From: a virus
IMG/VR virus record: IMGVR_UViG_3300044712_000064
Location: 1 to 55,173 of that record
DNA length: 55,173 nucleotides
Reading direction: 5' to 3' (one strand)
Shown in pieces: positions 53,293 to 55,173 of this stretch. The translations under genes and the position numbers were made by a program. The notes under the pieces are model-generated. The model searched no databases, was not told the DNA's origin, and was given only the letters and a program-made list of their open reading frames with translations. Positions within the stretch are counted from its first letter, which is position 1; each line of letters begins with the position of its first letter.

Positions 53293-55173
53293 TAACACTA
53301 AAGAACATCACACTCCGTAACTTTCTATCTATTGGTAACGTAACACAAGCAGTTGACTTTGACAAAAAGGATATCACTCTAATTCTAGGTGAAAACTTAG
53401 ACTTAGGCGGTGACGGTGCTAGAAACGGCACCGGTAAAACCACATTGATCCAAGGCCTGTCTTATGCCCTGTTCGGTGTACCTATTAATTCTATTCGTAA
53501 AGATAACTTAGTTAATCGTACTAATAGCAAAGGTATGATGGTTACGTTAGAGTTTAACGTGAATGGAACTGAATACAAGATTGAGCGTGGGCGTAAACCT
53601 AACATTCTAAAGTTTTACGTTAACAATGTTCAACAGAAAGCTACAGAAGACCAGCAAGGCGAGAACAAAGAAACACAAGCGGCTATTGAGCGTGTGTTGA
53701 GTTTGACTCCAGAAATGTTTAAACACATCGTTGTGTTGAACACATATTCTGAACCATTCCTTGCATTGAAAAATAATGAACAACGTGAAATCATCGAACA
53801 ACTGTTGGGTATCACGTTGTTGAGTGAAAAGGCAGAAGTCGTCAAAGATTTGATTCGTCAAAGCAAAGATGATATCCAGCAAGAAGAATTTAGAATCAAG
53901 GCAGTTGAAGAAGCCAACAAGCGAGTTAAAGAACAGATTGACGCTATCAAGCGCCGACAAACATTGTGGCAGAAAAAGCATGATGAAGATTTGAGCAACT
54001 TGGCGTTAGAGTATGACGATTTGAGCAAAATCGACATTGATGCTGAATTGTTAGCGCACAAAGAACTTGCTATTTGGAACGAACAAAAGAAACAACAAGA
54101 AGCATATGATGCATTGTTGGCTCGACAAACTGCTTGGAAGCAGAAACAAGACAAAGATATCAATGCATTGAAATTCAAATTAACAGAATTGACTCACATT
54201 GATTTTGAATTTGAATTACAGGCTCACAAGAAGTTAGCCGAATACAAACTAGAAGCTGCTAAACAAGTAACGATTCAAACTACCATCTCCACTCTTACTA
54301 AAAACGTAGAGAAGGAAAGAAAACTAGTCGAAAAACTTGAGAAAGAAATCTCTACATTAGAGGATCACAAGTGTTATGCTTGCGGTCAAGATTTCCATGA
54401 CGAGCAGCATACCAAAGTTTTAACTGAAAAGAAAAATTTATTACATGATGCACAAGCAAGTTTGGAAGAGCACCTCTCGCAAATTGCTGAACAGCTATTA
54501 CTTGTCAAAGATTTGGGTGAGCAGCCAACCACACATTACAAAACTGAGGCAGAAGCTGTTCGCCAATCTACAGAAATCGATAACATTAAGAAACAGATTG
54601 CCGATAAATCAGCGGAGAATAATCCCTTCAGTGAACAACTTCTTGACACGCCTAGCGTCACTTTGGGCCCATGCCCATCTACTCATTATGATACCGAAGC
54701 CCAGGCAGTTGAACACCGTTCAAAGGTATCATCATTACTATCTCAAATTGAGAGCAAAGCGGGCGAGATTGATCCTTACCAAGATCAAATTCAAGAAATG
54801 GAGTCTCAGGCTCTTCAAGAGGTAAAGTTTGATAAGATTAATGAAATCACTAAAACAATGGAACATCAAAAGTTCTTGCTTGACTTGTTGACTAGCAAGG
54901 ATAGTTTTGTGCGTAAGAAGATCATTGACCAGAACTTGAGTTACTTGAATCAACGATTGACACATTACTTAGACAAGATCGGACTACCACACAATGTCGT
55001 TTTCAAGAACGATTTGCAAGTTGAAATCACTGAGTTAGGTCGTGAACTTGACTTTGACAACTTATCACGTGGTGAACGAAACAGATTGATTCTTGGTTTG
55101 AGTTTTGCTTTCCGTGATGTTTGGGAGAACTTGTATGCGCCGATCAATACACTTTTTATTGATGAACTGATTG
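53289..55173 (+). CDS. Recombination endonuclease subunit gp46-like (SbcC/Rad50 family), cut by window end
   Basis: From ATG 53289 the frame runs open to the window edge, about 628 residues, so the extreme C-terminus is missing. It opens MITLKNITLRNFLSIGNVTQ and has Walker A in GARNGTGKTTLIQG. Long coiled-coil arms flank a zinc-hook CYACGQDF (CxxC near residue 363). Near the end it carries the ABC signature NLSRGERNRLILGL and the Walker B strand LFIDEL. These are the parts of a Rad50-like SMC ATPase that controls gp47. T4 gp46 has 560 residues, so the arms here are longer. Confidence 0.9.
   Translation, partial: MITLKNITLRNFLSIGNVTQAVDFDKKDITLILGENLDLGGDGARNGTGKTTLIQGLSYALFGVPINSIRKDNLVNRTNSKGMMVTLEFNVNGTEYKIERGRKPNILKFYVNNVQQKATEDQQGENKETQAAIERVLSLTPEMFKHIVVLNTYSEPFLALKNNEQREIIEQLLGITLLSEKAEVVKDLIRQSKDDIQQEEFRIKAVEEANKRVKEQIDAIKRRQTLWQKKHDEDLSNLALEYDDLSKIDIDAELLAHKELAIWNEQKKQQEAYDALLARQTAWKQKQDKDINALKFKLTELTHIDFEFELQAHKKLAEYKLEAAKQVTIQTTISTLTKNVEKERKLVEKLEKEISTLEDHKCYACGQDFHDEQHTKVLTEKKNLLHDAQASLEEHLSQIAEQLLLVKDLGEQPTTHYKTEAEAVRQSTEIDNIKKQIADKSAENNPFSEQLLDTPSVTLGPCPSTHYDTEAQAVEHRSKVSSLLSQIESKAGEIDPYQDQIQEMESQALQEVKFDKINEITKTMEHQKFLLDLLTSKDSFVRKKIIDQNLSYLNQRLTHYLDKIGLPHNVVFKNDLQVEITELGRELDFDNLSRGERNRLILGLSFAFRDVWENLYAPINTLFIDELI

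Noticed and set aside
1-55173. tRNA genes, integrase, attachment sites
   Set aside because: No cloverleaf-like sequence with a clear T-loop, no recombinase and no direct-repeat attachment pair was seen by eye; a dedicated tRNA scan would be needed to exclude tRNAs fully.

Overview
The window is part of the genome of a T4-like, contractile-tailed phage, probably a large aquatic myovirus. The diagnostic genes are a gp55-like late sigma factor, the gp47/gp46 recombination nuclease pair, and a baseplate block recognisable as gp53, a gp5/VgrG-like spike, gp25, gp6 and a gp7-like protein. No ribosomal, tRNA or bacterial housekeeping genes are seen. The host cannot be read directly. A Bug/TctC-type periplasmic binding protein, a family greatly expanded in Betaproteobacteria, hints weakly at a betaproteobacterial host.

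Layout. (1) About 1-1617, minus strand: a compact early-type cassette of tiny, overlapping, mostly unrecognised genes behind a strong sigma70-like promoter (TTGACA-17-TATATT). (2) 1699-2250: a perfect inverted repeat followed by a plus-strand, free-standing HNH endonuclease. (3) 2299-20805, minus strand: about 18 kb of overlapping, translationally coupled genes that are not phage core genes. They are a 1111-residue repeat protein with a glycosyltransferase-like C-terminus, a NodU/TobZ-type carbamoyltransferase, a secreted Bug/TctC solute-binding protein, a PP-loop ATPase, a nucleotide-sugar dehydrogenase, an SGNH hydrolase, three radical SAM proteins, and several glycosyltransferase-like proteins. 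(4) 20851-51207, minus strand: tail-fibre and baseplate genes, including a 5555-residue gp7-like protein. (5) 51268 to the right edge, plus strand: the gp55, gp47 and gp46 genes, the last cut by the window.

Regulation. Four structural transcription units on the minus strand carry an ATAAATA motif (usually GATAAATA) 20-21 nt before the start codon, close to the T4 late-promoter consensus TATAAATA. The gp55 gene that would read them lies next to them, behind its own sigma70-like promoter (TTGTAT-17-TATAAT). The 51208-51320 gap is therefore a divergent control region with an early/middle-type promoter to the right and a late promoter to the left.

How the genes may work together. The 2.3-20.8 kb cassette looks like a glycan-building or glycan-decorating pathway: nucleotide-sugar oxidation, an ATP-dependent transfer by the PP-loop protein, carbamoylation, glycosyl transfer and ester hydrolysis, with radical SAM chemistry of unknown target. 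It sits directly downstream of the tail-fibre genes, which would suit modification of the virion or of the host surface. That link is inference. The periplasmic binding protein is the most unexpected member.
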